Shown here: positions 1-9,094 of the stretch, piece by piece | Position numbering within the stretch: the stretch's first letter is position 1 | How the letters are laid out: every line of letters starts with the position of its first letter | Source: Nemertoderma westbladi | Lineage: Eukaryota; Xenacoelomorpha; Nemertodermatida; Nemertodermatidae | Direction of reading: 5' to 3' | DNA: 64,000 bases | NCBI GenBank assembly: GCA_032718475.1 | Contig: JAUCBJ010002762.1 | Location: forward strand, 62,001 to 126,000 | Translations under genes and position numbers: made by a program | Notes under the pieces: model-generated | Seen by the model: only the letters and a program-made list of their open reading frames with translations | What the model was told of the DNA's origin: nothing | Databases searched by the model: none

Positions 1-217
1 GTCACTTCCGAACAGTTTGCCCGCAACGCCTACCCCTAGCCAACATGCTAAAGCAGGCAGTTACCGTAACGGCGCAAACATAGTAAAATCAGTCAGATAG
101 TCGAAGGAAACAAAACGTTGATTTTGGTTTACTACATTGCAGCGAATTATATTTGCAAATAAGAGAAAAAAATCAAGAGTCAGAATCAAGCAGTAATCAT
201 TGCCAAAGTCACAAAAT
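1..217. repeat. Dispersed repeat, copy 1
   Basis: This stretch is closely matched by 41027-41246: the same order of sequence from the CTTCCGAACAG region through the 'aaacaaaacgttgattttgg' block to the 'gtcacaaaa' end, with scattered substitutions and short indels. It begins at or before the window edge, so its full length is unknown. I see no protein motif, so it is an unclassified interspersed repeat. Confidence 0.8.
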
Positions 218-386
218 GTGATGGGAGTGATGCATTTTAACTCCCGACCAGTATAGATCGTATGCGTCGCTTTGTCGCTGGGCTGCTGGACTGGACTGGA
301 TGGATAATATCTTTGGCCGAGGCCGATGGAAAACAATGTAGTTCGTTTCTCAGTATTAATGATCACAGCGATAAGGCAAGACGACA

Positions 387-833
387 GCAGGCAATCATCC
401 CAGGCATGGAGATCGATCAACTTGCTTGCTGGTCGAAAAAGCCAACCAACCACCAAGGTTAAGGCTAAATCACCAGCCGATCGCATCAATGGTTGGAAGG
501 CCCACTTTGAAAGGCTCCTCAATAATGACAGGGTATTGCCTGATAACTTTATAGAAGTAAAAGTGTCTGAGTCTGTACTCCCAGATATTCCCATTGGTGA
601 TATCTCCTTTGCTGCTCCAAAGAGCATTAAGACCAATCGTGCCAGTGGAGTAGATGGTGTTCCCCCTGAGGTCTTTAAAATACCTAAGTGTTTAAAGCTC
701 ATCTATCCCATCATAGTAGACATGTACCAAACAACAAGAGTCCCACCAGAAATAAAAACAAATAAGTTGGTGCCAGTTCCCAAGAAGGGAAACCTAACAC
801 TCTATGGTTCTTTTCGGGGAATCTCATTGATTG
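387..833 (+). pseudogene. LINE reverse-transcriptase fragment (family 1, copy 1)
   Basis: The translated frame matches the segment between endonuclease and reverse transcriptase, plus the start of the RT domain, of the longer LINE at 20559-23348. It includes the VDGVPPEVFKIP block and the RT entry motif with GSFRGISLI. It lacks the endonuclease, the catalytic FADD region and the 3' tail. Similarity stops abruptly after 'ggaatctcattga' near 833, where unrelated sequence beginning TGTGACGGG starts, so the copy was interrupted rather than only 5'-truncated. Relative to the longer copy it lacks a few codons before KSIKTNRASG. It is non-functional. Confidence 0.85.
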
Positions 834-1195
834 TGACGGGATCAGAGGATCCCGACCGGTTTGGTTTATTTACCCGTTAGCGTCACCGTACGAATGAAAG
901 AAAACAGTTTGTTGTTGTTCCAATGTTATTAATAAACTTGAGATAACTGAATTGTGATATCTATCGGTAATATAAATGATAGCACAGTTTGAGATAATGG
1001 TAATAGGATGATGTTGTCATGTACCGGTAATATGATATATGTGATCGGTGACAGAGTGACGGTATAAAAGAGTCACCGTACTGTCCTGAGCGACTGAGAT
1101 AACTGAATTATGATATGAACACCGACTGGTAATATATTGATTACCTACTTTACTTGTGGCCTTAATACTTAGCGGATGCAGTTACTTTGGCTCTG
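834..1195. other. Unclassified AT-rich segment with direct repeats and a TATA-like box
   Basis: This begins exactly where the LINE fragment is broken (TGTGACGGG at about 834). It carries two near-identical 21-bp blocks (940-960 and 1096-1116, 'gagataactgaat' core) and two copies of GTCACCGTAC (882-891 and 1072-1081). A TATAAAAG box sits at 1063-1070, between short inverted arms CGGTGAC (1046-1052) and GTCACCG (1072-1078). This would fit an LTR or terminal region of the element that carries gene X, but no partner LTR was found in the window. No coding potential is seen. Confidence 0.45.
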
Positions 1196-1673
1196 ATTGG
1201 CCAATAACCTAATTCTCGGCTCCCACCTCTGTGGGAGTGTTTCCCCCCCTCCCGCTGCTGTCACTTTCCCTCTCCCGGAGGTTTGACGTATAACCTCTAT
1301 TGTGTGTGGCTCTTTGGGGGTTTGTCGTCCCCGTTTATTGGGGTGATACGAGGTTGACTGTAATCAACCTCGTACTCCCCAATATTGCTTAAAGGCGCCA
1401 CTTCCCAACTTTATGGGGCGGTGGGCGGAATTGAATCCGCTCACACTCCCCCCCATGCTATCTTCCCGGTGAGAAGATAGCATCACCAATGAGTGCGCTG
1501 GAACCCGATCTACTATCGGGTGTGGGGTGGAATTCTCTTTCTCGGAGCCGGCTTTCCAGGCTGCTCCCTATGGGTATGATATTGCTACCCTCTCTTGGTG
1601 CAACTTCACCTATGTTGCACCAAGACATCTGGCCTCTCGTGTCGAGACAATTGTGGATTTCTCTCACACAATT
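1196..1673. other. Array of consecutive short stem-loops
   Basis: At least nine non-overlapping inverted repeats follow one another: ATTGGCCAAT palindrome (1196-1205), CTCCCAC/GTGGGAG (1220-1237), GAGGTT/AACCTC (1278-1297), CCCC/GGGG (1330-1344), an 11-bp-arm hairpin (1347-1374), an 11-bp-arm hairpin ATGCTATCTTC (1455-1483), ACCCGAT/ATCGGGT (1503-1521), GGGTA/TACCC (1572-1590), a 12-bp-arm hairpin (1593-1625) and AATTGTG/CACAATT (1649-1673). The stems differ in sequence, so this is not a tandem repeat. It lies 3' of the stop of the minus-strand gene X. The function is unknown; it could be structured RNA or a recombination region. Confidence 0.75.
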
Positions 1674-1956
1674 TTTCATCTCCCCACTACACTCTCCATT
1701 CTAACTCCGCTCTGACTGACTCTAACTTCTCCACTCTCACCCTGACTCTCCTCTACTTCTCTTTACTTCCACACTAACTCTCGGACCCCCTCGTCCCTCA
1801 CTCTAGTCCCACTAGCTAGTTGGAAAAAGGTTACATGACTATAGTACTTACTTTGGTTATATTAGTTATATGATTATATTCTATACTAATGATTATTACA
1901 TACGTACATACTAATTGCACTTTTAATTAAATTTGCACTTAGGAGTTAGTATTATT

Positions 1957-2480
1957 TCACATGTGGTGCCTTCCAGGCATCTCCACATCTAAGTTCAAGT
2001 TCGCTCCACCTGACTTTGGGAACCATCTCAACTCCTTCCCTCTGTCGTCCTCCTCCCTCAGTCGTTTCCTGGTCGTTGCCGCTCCCTTGCTCTTATCCCC
2101 TTTTAGGTTCCTGATCCTTGCCGTCACCTCTCTACTGATTCCCGTCGTCGACTCCTTGGGCACTGGTGTTATTAGCTCCCGGTATTGCTTCGCGGGTGGC
2201 CCCTCCGAATGGCCCTGTTGTTTCCCCCTAGTGGCGTCCCATAGGATCACTTTCATATCCCGCGGCACATGCTCCGCCAAGAAATCTCTGAACTCTCCCC
2301 GGTTCTGTGGCGTCCAGCTGTCCAAATACCTTTGCATATTTATCACTCTGGCATACGACGCCGCCGTTGACACCTCCTGATAAGTAAACGGAAGTCTCCA
2401 TTTGATGATTTCCAGGTGGGCCTCCTGGTTGATATTAAAGAAGCCCCACCGGAATTCCTGGGCCTTCATCCGTTGCCGGG
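1957..2480 (-). pseudogene. Gene X, C-terminal part (separated from the rest by the BEL insertion)
   Basis: A minus-strand frame runs from the BEL target duplication (2476-2480) to a stop at 1957. It begins with Q-R-M-K-A-Q-E-F-R-W after the insertion point and encodes about 173 residues. The part is rich in basic and acidic residues toward the end and has a helical-looking N-terminal half (EVSTAASYARVINMQRYL). It has no recognised domain. When the BEL element and one CCGGG are ignored, the frame continues directly from the zinc-knuckle frame at 23800 (..A-M-T-R then Q-R-M-K..). It is therefore the C-terminus of the same protein and not a separate gene. It is disrupted in this genome copy. 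Confidence 0.8.
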
Positions 2481-3667
2481 TGTAAAGGCTTTTGCGGATC
2501 TAACTAGTCATTTTTCCCGCAAAGTACTCTGTAGGTGTTTTAGCGGACATAAAAAGCCGTTTTCTTACTGTGTAGGTGTTTTAGTGGACATAAAAAGCCA
2601 TTTTTCTGTATGTGTACTTTAGCGGACATAACTAGCGATTGTATGCCGCAATACGCCAAAATACTCTTGATACAGTGTAGTTCAGATGATGACATCTATC
2701 AGCTGATATGTCCACATAGAGCTTTTCTTTGTTCTTTGTTCGGCTCGACCAATCAGAGCGATTTTCATTTTATTTGCACAGAAGCCTCCGGGAAATCGCG
2801 CAATGCATTATGGTCTTTGTTTACCTTTTTTCCTGAGCCTAGAACATCGGCTGTGGAATTATTCTGTGTTTCAGACTTTAGCCAAACATTAGAATGGCTT
2901 TGATTATAGAAACGTATAACTGTTATCATAACATAACTCACAATACATAATTCATGACTCAAATACTATACATACCTTTCACCACATTATTTTACTGCTA
3001 TTTACTGTCGGTTATTAATTGTTATCAGTTGATGGATATGTGTTATATTTGGAGAATATCGATAAATAACCATAAAACCCCGATCTTCTTGATATACTGA
3101 AGGTTAGAGAGACCGGTTACATATAGCAATTGCAACTTACATTATAGTGGTTTTGGAGTGAATTGAATGCTATTTCATAGACCCTACATGTGCCAGTTGC
3201 TGTTCTCCTTATATATGATCAAAATTAGTGAAGGTCGGCAGATCAGTGTGCAGCAGTATGCGGTAGTGTGCATGAATATGACAGATAACAAAGCATTTCC
3301 TAAAGAATGCGCTTTATACGTAAATCATTAGCCATCCTGTTGTGTTTAATGTAAGTCATAACTCTGTTTACATACTTAGAGCGCCACGTCCTAAAGGAAC
3401 TGTTAATATTTCCCGAAAGTGAATAATATTTGTCAGAGATTATATATTAACGATCAATCGAATAATACAGTAGGTCTACACTGCAATAAGGTCAAAGCAT
3501 CCGAATCCAGTCTCCCTTAACTGTGGGTGAATGATCGCGCATAGGCTGGCTTCGGCTAATGTAGTTTTATGTGTATCAAATACTTGTTATAGGCTAAAGT
3601 CGATTTATAACCTAGAAGACACCTAAATTTGGCAGGTTAAACTGCTAAAGGTCTAAAAGCGCGAACA
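2481..3667 (+). repeat. BEL element 5' LTR (intact)
   Basis: 1187 bp, TG...CA. Its partner is the split 3' LTR (19812-20558 plus 23349-23799), which is about 98% identical by eye. This copy preserves the empty site of the LINE insertion at 3215-3226 ('tgatcaaaatta'). A more diverged solo LTR of the same family lies at 39307-40533. Confidence 0.93.
3209..3249 (+). promoter_or_regulatory. Putative LTR core promoter (TATA box plus initiator)
   Basis: A TTATATATGA box (3209-3218) is followed about 30 bp downstream by TCAGTGT (3243-3249), a close match to the TCA(G/T)T initiator consensus. The same pair is kept in the diverged solo LTR (TATA-like at about 40074, TCAGTGT at 40110-40116), including the intervening ATCGGCAGATCAGTGTGCAG. 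That conservation supports a functional role. The start site itself was not measured. Confidence 0.55.
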
Positions 3668-4558
3668 ATAACAGTTATAGCTTTCTTTATTGCAACGTAG
3701 GCAATAAAGTCGAAAAGTACCGGTCGACCGGTAACCAGTAGGCCTGACTGCCTAACCACCCGAACCGGTACTTACAGCAGTACAGATACAGCAGTATTAT
3801 TCGATTTTGATAATTATATACCGGTAGGTCTTGATATTTAATCAGGGACGGCCGCCCTGGTTTTTTATTGGGATTTTACTTATTTCTGTCAGTTTTATTT
3901 ACCTGTAAGTTAATATTGAGCAGAAGACGTGTAAGCCTGCTCAGATTGTACAGATAATTTGTAGGCTGGATTGTTGTCTGGCTGTTGTTAAGTCTGAAGA
4001 GATTGCAGTGTGTGTAGAGTGTATGTCCGATAAAGTACTAGTTAGGAACGTGGGGGCATCCAGTGCTGTAAGGTAAATCCCCCCCGAAAGAATAAGTCGT
4101 ACTACTCGGTTAGAATGCATACTAACTAACCATTTCGGAGTCTGCATATACTGTAGTTTGTTTAGGCTTAATAGTAGTCTGCCAGCGTTTGGTCTGTATT
4201 TTGTTTGTGTAGTCTGTACGGGTAGCGTAATATTGTACAGATAATTTGTAGGCTGGATTGTTGTCTGGCTGTTGTTAGGTCTGAAGAGATTGCAGTGTGT
4301 GTAGAGTGTATGTCCGATAAAGTACTAGTTAGGAACGTAGGGGCATCCAGTGCTGTAAGGTAAATCCCCCCCCCCCCCCCGAAAGAATAAGTCGTACTAC
4401 TTGGTTAGAATGCATACTAACTAACCATTTCGGAGTCTGCACATACTGTAGTTTATTTAGGCTTGATAGTAGTCTGCCAGCGTATGGTCTGTATTTTGTT
4501 TGTGTAGTCTGTACGGGTAGCGTAATATTTATTATTCAGAGTTTATGCGATTATTCGC
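3668..4558 (+). other. BEL leader, first part, with a 287-bp tandem duplication
   Basis: Noncoding. The block 3945-4231 is repeated as 4232-4527, beginning 'attgtacagataattt' and ending 'gggtagcgtaat'. The copies differ by a few substitutions and the length of a C-run (short in the first, about 15 Cs near 4367-4381 in the second). Several ACCGGT motifs occur around 3720-3830. I could not identify a convincing tRNA primer-binding site next to the 5' LTR. No coding potential was recognised. Confidence 0.7.
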
Positions 4559-6768
4559 AACATTCACACCCCCAAGTTTATTCCTACAGTAATTGTGCTT
4601 GTTATACATACCGTTATAGTTAAATTAACCCCGGTACTACATCAGGACTGTTTGGCGTAGGTAAAGACTGGTGATTTTGTGCTCTGGTCACTCCGGCAGA
4701 TACCGTGGTTCTTTTAGCTGTGCAAGTATTTTTAACTGCTGGTTATTTGTTGTATAAGTACTTGTACCTAATTTAGGGTTTAGTGTACAGTGCTTTCCGA
4801 AGGTAATTAGTGTGTAGGCAGTATATTTGTGTTGTAAAGTGGTTAATAGGCACGTTAGCTATAGTAGGCTGCGGTAATTAACTTCTAGGTAGGAACACTC
4901 CAGGGACATAACGTAGTACTTATAGCGCTACGGCTATAAGTCGTCAGACGGTGGTATTTTTCCTATCTAGACAACGCAATATATTTACTACTGCTTTATT
5001 ATTTTCAAATACCGTAGTATCTTGTCCGTCCGTAATAACCAGATATTCTAACTCCTTGTTAGGCTGGTTTGTAGATTCCCTGTAAAATTAACCCTAAAAA
5101 TTCGTACGTGTAATTTTTGTGTTTATTTAGAGATTGTAATCTCACCCCGTATTGTACGTAATTTGTAGTAATAAGTAACTTAGGCAAGTAGAATTATTTG
5201 TTTTAGTGTCCAACAAGTAGCACTTCACTGAGAGCGTATAGCTTCTGTGTAGTGACTCCTTCCCAGAAATAATAACATTTATTTAAAATATTGTAACAAA
5301 ACCCATTAAACGGGTATATATATTATAAATCAACTCAAACCGATTTATAAAATAGTAGGCCTGTCATATAATAATTAGGTCTTAATATCAGTTGGACTAC
5401 TGCTTAAGTAATGGTCATAAAGTAAAGTAAAGTAACTAAGTAACCCTAAAAATTTGGAAATTCAATTATTCTAAAATAATTGACGTACCGGTATTTACGA
5501 TAGGCTTATTATATTTATTTCTATAAATTTGAGCTGAAATTATATACCGGTATTCTGTAATTAATTCTAGTCTATAATTATACTTATATATATTATAAGT
5601 GTAAGCTGTATACCGGTATTCACGGTAGGCTTATTATATATCTATATATTTGCGCTGAAATTATACACCGGTATTCTGTGACGAACCCTAATATTCGATC
5701 TGTAATAATACTTATATATACTATAAGTGTATACCGGTATTCTAATATATTGTATATATATCACGTTGCATAGAGTAACGATATCGGTAATTAATTACTA
5801 GGCTAACAGTGATACTGAATTATTAGACTTGCTTTAACTGTAATTATAGCAGTAGGCATTCAACTGTACAAACAAACATGTCTGACACAAAGAAAAACCT
5901 GTCAGACAGTCTCCTAGATATAACCATCTGTGACCTAGATAGGAGTGTGGAACGTTTGAGACCGAAGTTCAACTCACCTCCTACTGTAAGAAAGATCATC
6001 CCTCCAGTAGTAGTATCAGACCCTAGGCTAGTCATACACCGTAGGTCTATCATAGGCACTCGGGCTCAAGTCAAGAGGGACCAAGAAGCAGCTGTTAAAC
6101 AGCAGCAACACCTGAGCCGAGAACTTATTTCTCAGTGGCCCGACAGCTCCAGTAGTTCGGATACTGTAGAGCTGACACCCGAGCGCGGAGCAAAGATGGC
6201 AGATGCGGTTTATTCAGATCCCCTTCTCATTCTTCCTGCAACCGTACTCACTAGGGTATTGATTGCGGTGGAAGAACACCAAATCGATTGGGCGAGAAGT
6301 CAACGGTCAACTAGAGATAGTTATGCGGGATACACGAGTGAAGAACTGAAGTCTATTGTCGAGTCGCAATGGAACTTCCCCGGACCCGGACTCCCGTTTG
6401 ATTTATCAGAAGCTGCCTGGGAAGACATACACCGGATGGGAGTAGCCAAGGAAACCATCGATCCAGCTGTATGGAAGAGGTCCGCAGCCGGATACGCCCA
6501 GGGATTCTTCAGCTCTATGGAGCGAGTAGAAAGACAACTGTTTAAACAACCTCAAGGACCTCAAGAGCAGGGATCGCTGCTTTATCAAGTTAGAGAAAGA
6601 GTTCTACGAATTAGGCTAATCTTATCCGCCTTTGAGGAGGCTTCTAAAAGAAGACAAGACACGTCGTTGCAAGTTGCCGTAAAGACTTGGTTTCAACGGG
6701 TGAGTCGCCAGGTTCAAGGAGCAGCTCAGTGGAAAGCTCAATTGGAGGAGCGCTCAACCCATGGAGAA
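4559..6768 (+). repeat. Tandem duplication unit A (leader plus gag 5' end)
   Basis: The unit spans from 'caacattcac' to the codons reading THGEST in the gag frame, and is repeated as unit B (6769 to about 9094). The junction near 6767-6776 shares 'caacattca' with the unit start, a microhomology consistent with template switching or slippage. Between units the leader and gag differ visibly; about 40 of 300 Gag residues differ, more than the LTR pair. Confidence 0.88.
5488..5745 (+). repeat. ACCGGTAT-containing leader repeats, two copies (unit A)
   Basis: An AT-rich unit of about 120 bp carries ACCGGTAT boxes ('taccggtatt..' then '..ccggtattctgt..') followed by a TATA-rich 'acttatatata(c)tataagtg' palindrome-like block. 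Two copies lie upstream of the gag-N start in unit A, and the corresponding region of unit B has an additional copy. It may be a cis-acting leader element. Confidence 0.65.
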
Positions 6769-6834
6769 TCAACATTCATTCCCCAAGTTTATTCCTACAG
6801 TAATTGTGCTTGTTATATATACCGTTATAGTTAA
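5878..6834 (+). CDS. Gag N-terminal duplicate (truncated Gag, intact frame)
   Basis: An open frame of 318 residues starts at ATG 5878 in the context 'caaacATGTCTG'. Residues 1 to about 299 are homologous to the start of the gag frame in unit B (8202 onward). The last 20 or so residues come from reading across the duplication junction into the second leader copy. It is mostly helical and charged with no zinc knuckle or protease. BEL Gag N-terminal regions contribute to particle assembly, but no domain can be named here from sequence alone. Unlike unit B it has no internal stop in the shared region. It would be the first ORF on a genomic transcript and could yield a Gag fragment capable of interfering with, or replacing, full Gag function. 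That is inference. It could also simply be a relic of a template-switch. Confidence 0.6.
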   Translation: MSDTKKNLSDSLLDITICDLDRSVERLRPKFNSPPTVRKIIPPVVVSDPRLVIHRRSIIGTRAQVKRDQEAAVKQQQHLSRELISQWPDSSSSSDTVELTPERGAKMADAVYSDPLLILPATVLTRVLIAVEEHQIDWARSQRSTRDSYAGYTSEELKSIVESQWNFPGPGLPFDLSEAAWEDIHRMGVAKETIDPAVWKRSAAGYAQGFFSSMERVERQLFKQPQGPQEQGSLLYQVRERVLRIRLILSAFEEASKRRQDTSLQVAVKTWFQRVSRQVQGAAQWKAQLEERSTHGESTFIPQVYSYSNCACYIYRYS

Positions 6835-9094
6835 ACTAACCCCGGTACTACATCAGGGCTGCTTGGCGTAGGTAAAGACTGGTGATTTTGTGCCCCGGTC
6901 ACTCCAGCAGATACCGTGGTTCTTTTAGCTGTTCAAGTATTTTTAACTACTGATTATTTGTTGTATAAGTACTTGTACCTAATTTAGGGTTTAGTGTACA
7001 GTGCTTTCCGAAGGCAATTAGTGTGTAGGCAGTATATTTGTGTTGTAAAGTGGTTAATAGGCACGTTGGTTCTGGTAGACCGCGGTAATTAACTTCTAGG
7101 TAGGAACACTCCGTGATACATAACGTAGTACTTATAGCACCACGGCTATAAGTCGTCAGACGGTGGTATTTTCCTATCTGGACAACGCAGTATATTTACT
7201 ACTACTTATTATTTTCAAATACCGTAGTAACCTGTCCGTTGTAATAACCAGATATTCTAACCCTTTGTTAGGCTGGTTAGTAGACTTCTTGTAAAATTAC
7301 CCTAAAAATTCGTACTTGTAAATTTTTGTGTTTATTTAGAGATTGTAATCTCACCCCGAATTGTACGTAATTTGTAGTATTAAGTAACTTAGGTAAATTA
7401 GAATTATTTGTTTTAGTGTCCAACAAGTAACACTTCACTGAGAGCGCACAGCTTCTGTGTAGTGACTCCCCCCAGAAATAATAACATTTATTTCAAATAT
7501 TGACAAAAAACCCATTTTAACGGGTATATATATATTATAAATCAACTCAAACGATTTATAAATAGTAGGCCTGCCATACATCAATTAGGTCTAAATATCA
7601 GTTGGACTACTGCTTAAATAGCGGTAATAAAGTAAGTTAAAATAACCAAGTAACCCCTGAAATTTCAGAAATTCAATTATTCTAAAATAATTGACATACC
7701 GGTATTTACAATAGGCTTATTATATTTATTTCTATAAATTTTAGGCTGAAATTATACCGGTATTCTGTAATTAATTCTAGTCTGTAATTATACTTATATA
7801 TACATTATAAGTGTAAGCTGTATACCGGTATTTACGATAGGCCTATTATATATTTATAAATTTAGGCTGTAATTATACCGGTATTCTGTAATTAATTCTA
7901 GTTAATAATTATACTTATATATACTATAAGTGTAAACTGCATACCGGTATCCACGATAGGCCTATTATATATTTATATATATTTGTGCTGGAATTATATA
8001 CCGGTATTCTGTGACAAACCTAGTCTGTAATAATACTTATATATATACTATAAGCATACCGGTATTCTAATATATTATATATATATCACGCTACACTGAG
8101 TAGCAGTATCGGTAATTAATTACTAGGCTAACAGTGATACTGAATTACTAGACTTGCTTAAACTGTAATATAGCAGTAGGCATTCAACTGTACAAACCAA
8201 CATGTCTGACACAAAGCAAAACCTGTCAGACAGTCTCCTAGATACAACCATATGTGACCCAGACAGGAGTGTGGAACGTGAAAGACCGAAGTTCAACTCA
8301 CCTCCTACTGTAAGAAAGATCATTCCCCCAGTAGTAATATCAGAACCTAGGCTGGTCCAACACCGTAGGTCTGTCATAGGCACTAGAGCTCAGGTCAAGC
8401 GGGACCAAGAAGCAGCGGAACAGCAACCACCCGCGAGCCGAGAACTTATTTCTCAGTGGCCCGACAGCTCCAGTAGTGCGGATACTGTAGAGCTGACACC
8501 CGAGCACGGAGCAAAGATGACAGATGTGGTTTATTCGGACCCCCTTCTCATCCTTCCTGCAGCCGTACTCACTAGGTTATTGATTGCGGTGGAAGAACAC
8601 CAGATCGATTGGGCGAGAAATAAGCGATCGACTAAAGATAGTTATGCAGGATACACAAGGGAAGAACTGAAGTCTATTGTCGAGATGCAATGGAACTTCC
8701 CCGGACCCGGACTCCCGTTTGACTTATCGGAAGCTGCCTGGGAAGACATACACAGGATGGGAGTGACAAAAGACACTAGTGATCCAGCTGTGTGGAAGAG
8801 GTCGGCAGCAGGATACGTACAGGAATTCTTCAGCTCTTTGGAGCGATTAGAGGAACAACTGTTTCAACAACCCCAAGGACCTCAAGAGCAGGGAGAGCTG
8901 CTTTATCAAGTTCGAGAAAGAACTCTAAGAATCAGACTAATCCTATCGGCCTTTGAGGAAGCTTCGAAAAGAAGACAAGACACGTCATTGCAAGTTGCTG
9001 TAAAGACTTGGTTCTAGCGGGTGAGTCTCAAGGTTCAAGGAACGGCCCAGTGGAAATTTCAGCTAGCTGAGCGCTCAACCCACGGAGAATCAAC
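6769..9094 (+). repeat. Tandem duplication unit B (leader plus gag 5' end)
   Basis: Second copy of the leader/gag block. It is longer than unit A by about 110 bp, mainly because the ACCGGTAT repeat region (about 7698-8060) has three copies instead of two. It continues into the rest of gag after THGEST (about 9094), where similarity to unit A ends. Confidence 0.88.

Noticed and set aside
2481-3667. The 1.19-kb repeat as a DNA transposon (MITE)
   Set aside because: At first three copies with weak GTGT...ACAC ends suggested this. TG...CA ends, 5-bp duplications at the outer edges of the pair, and BEL coding between them show LTRs.
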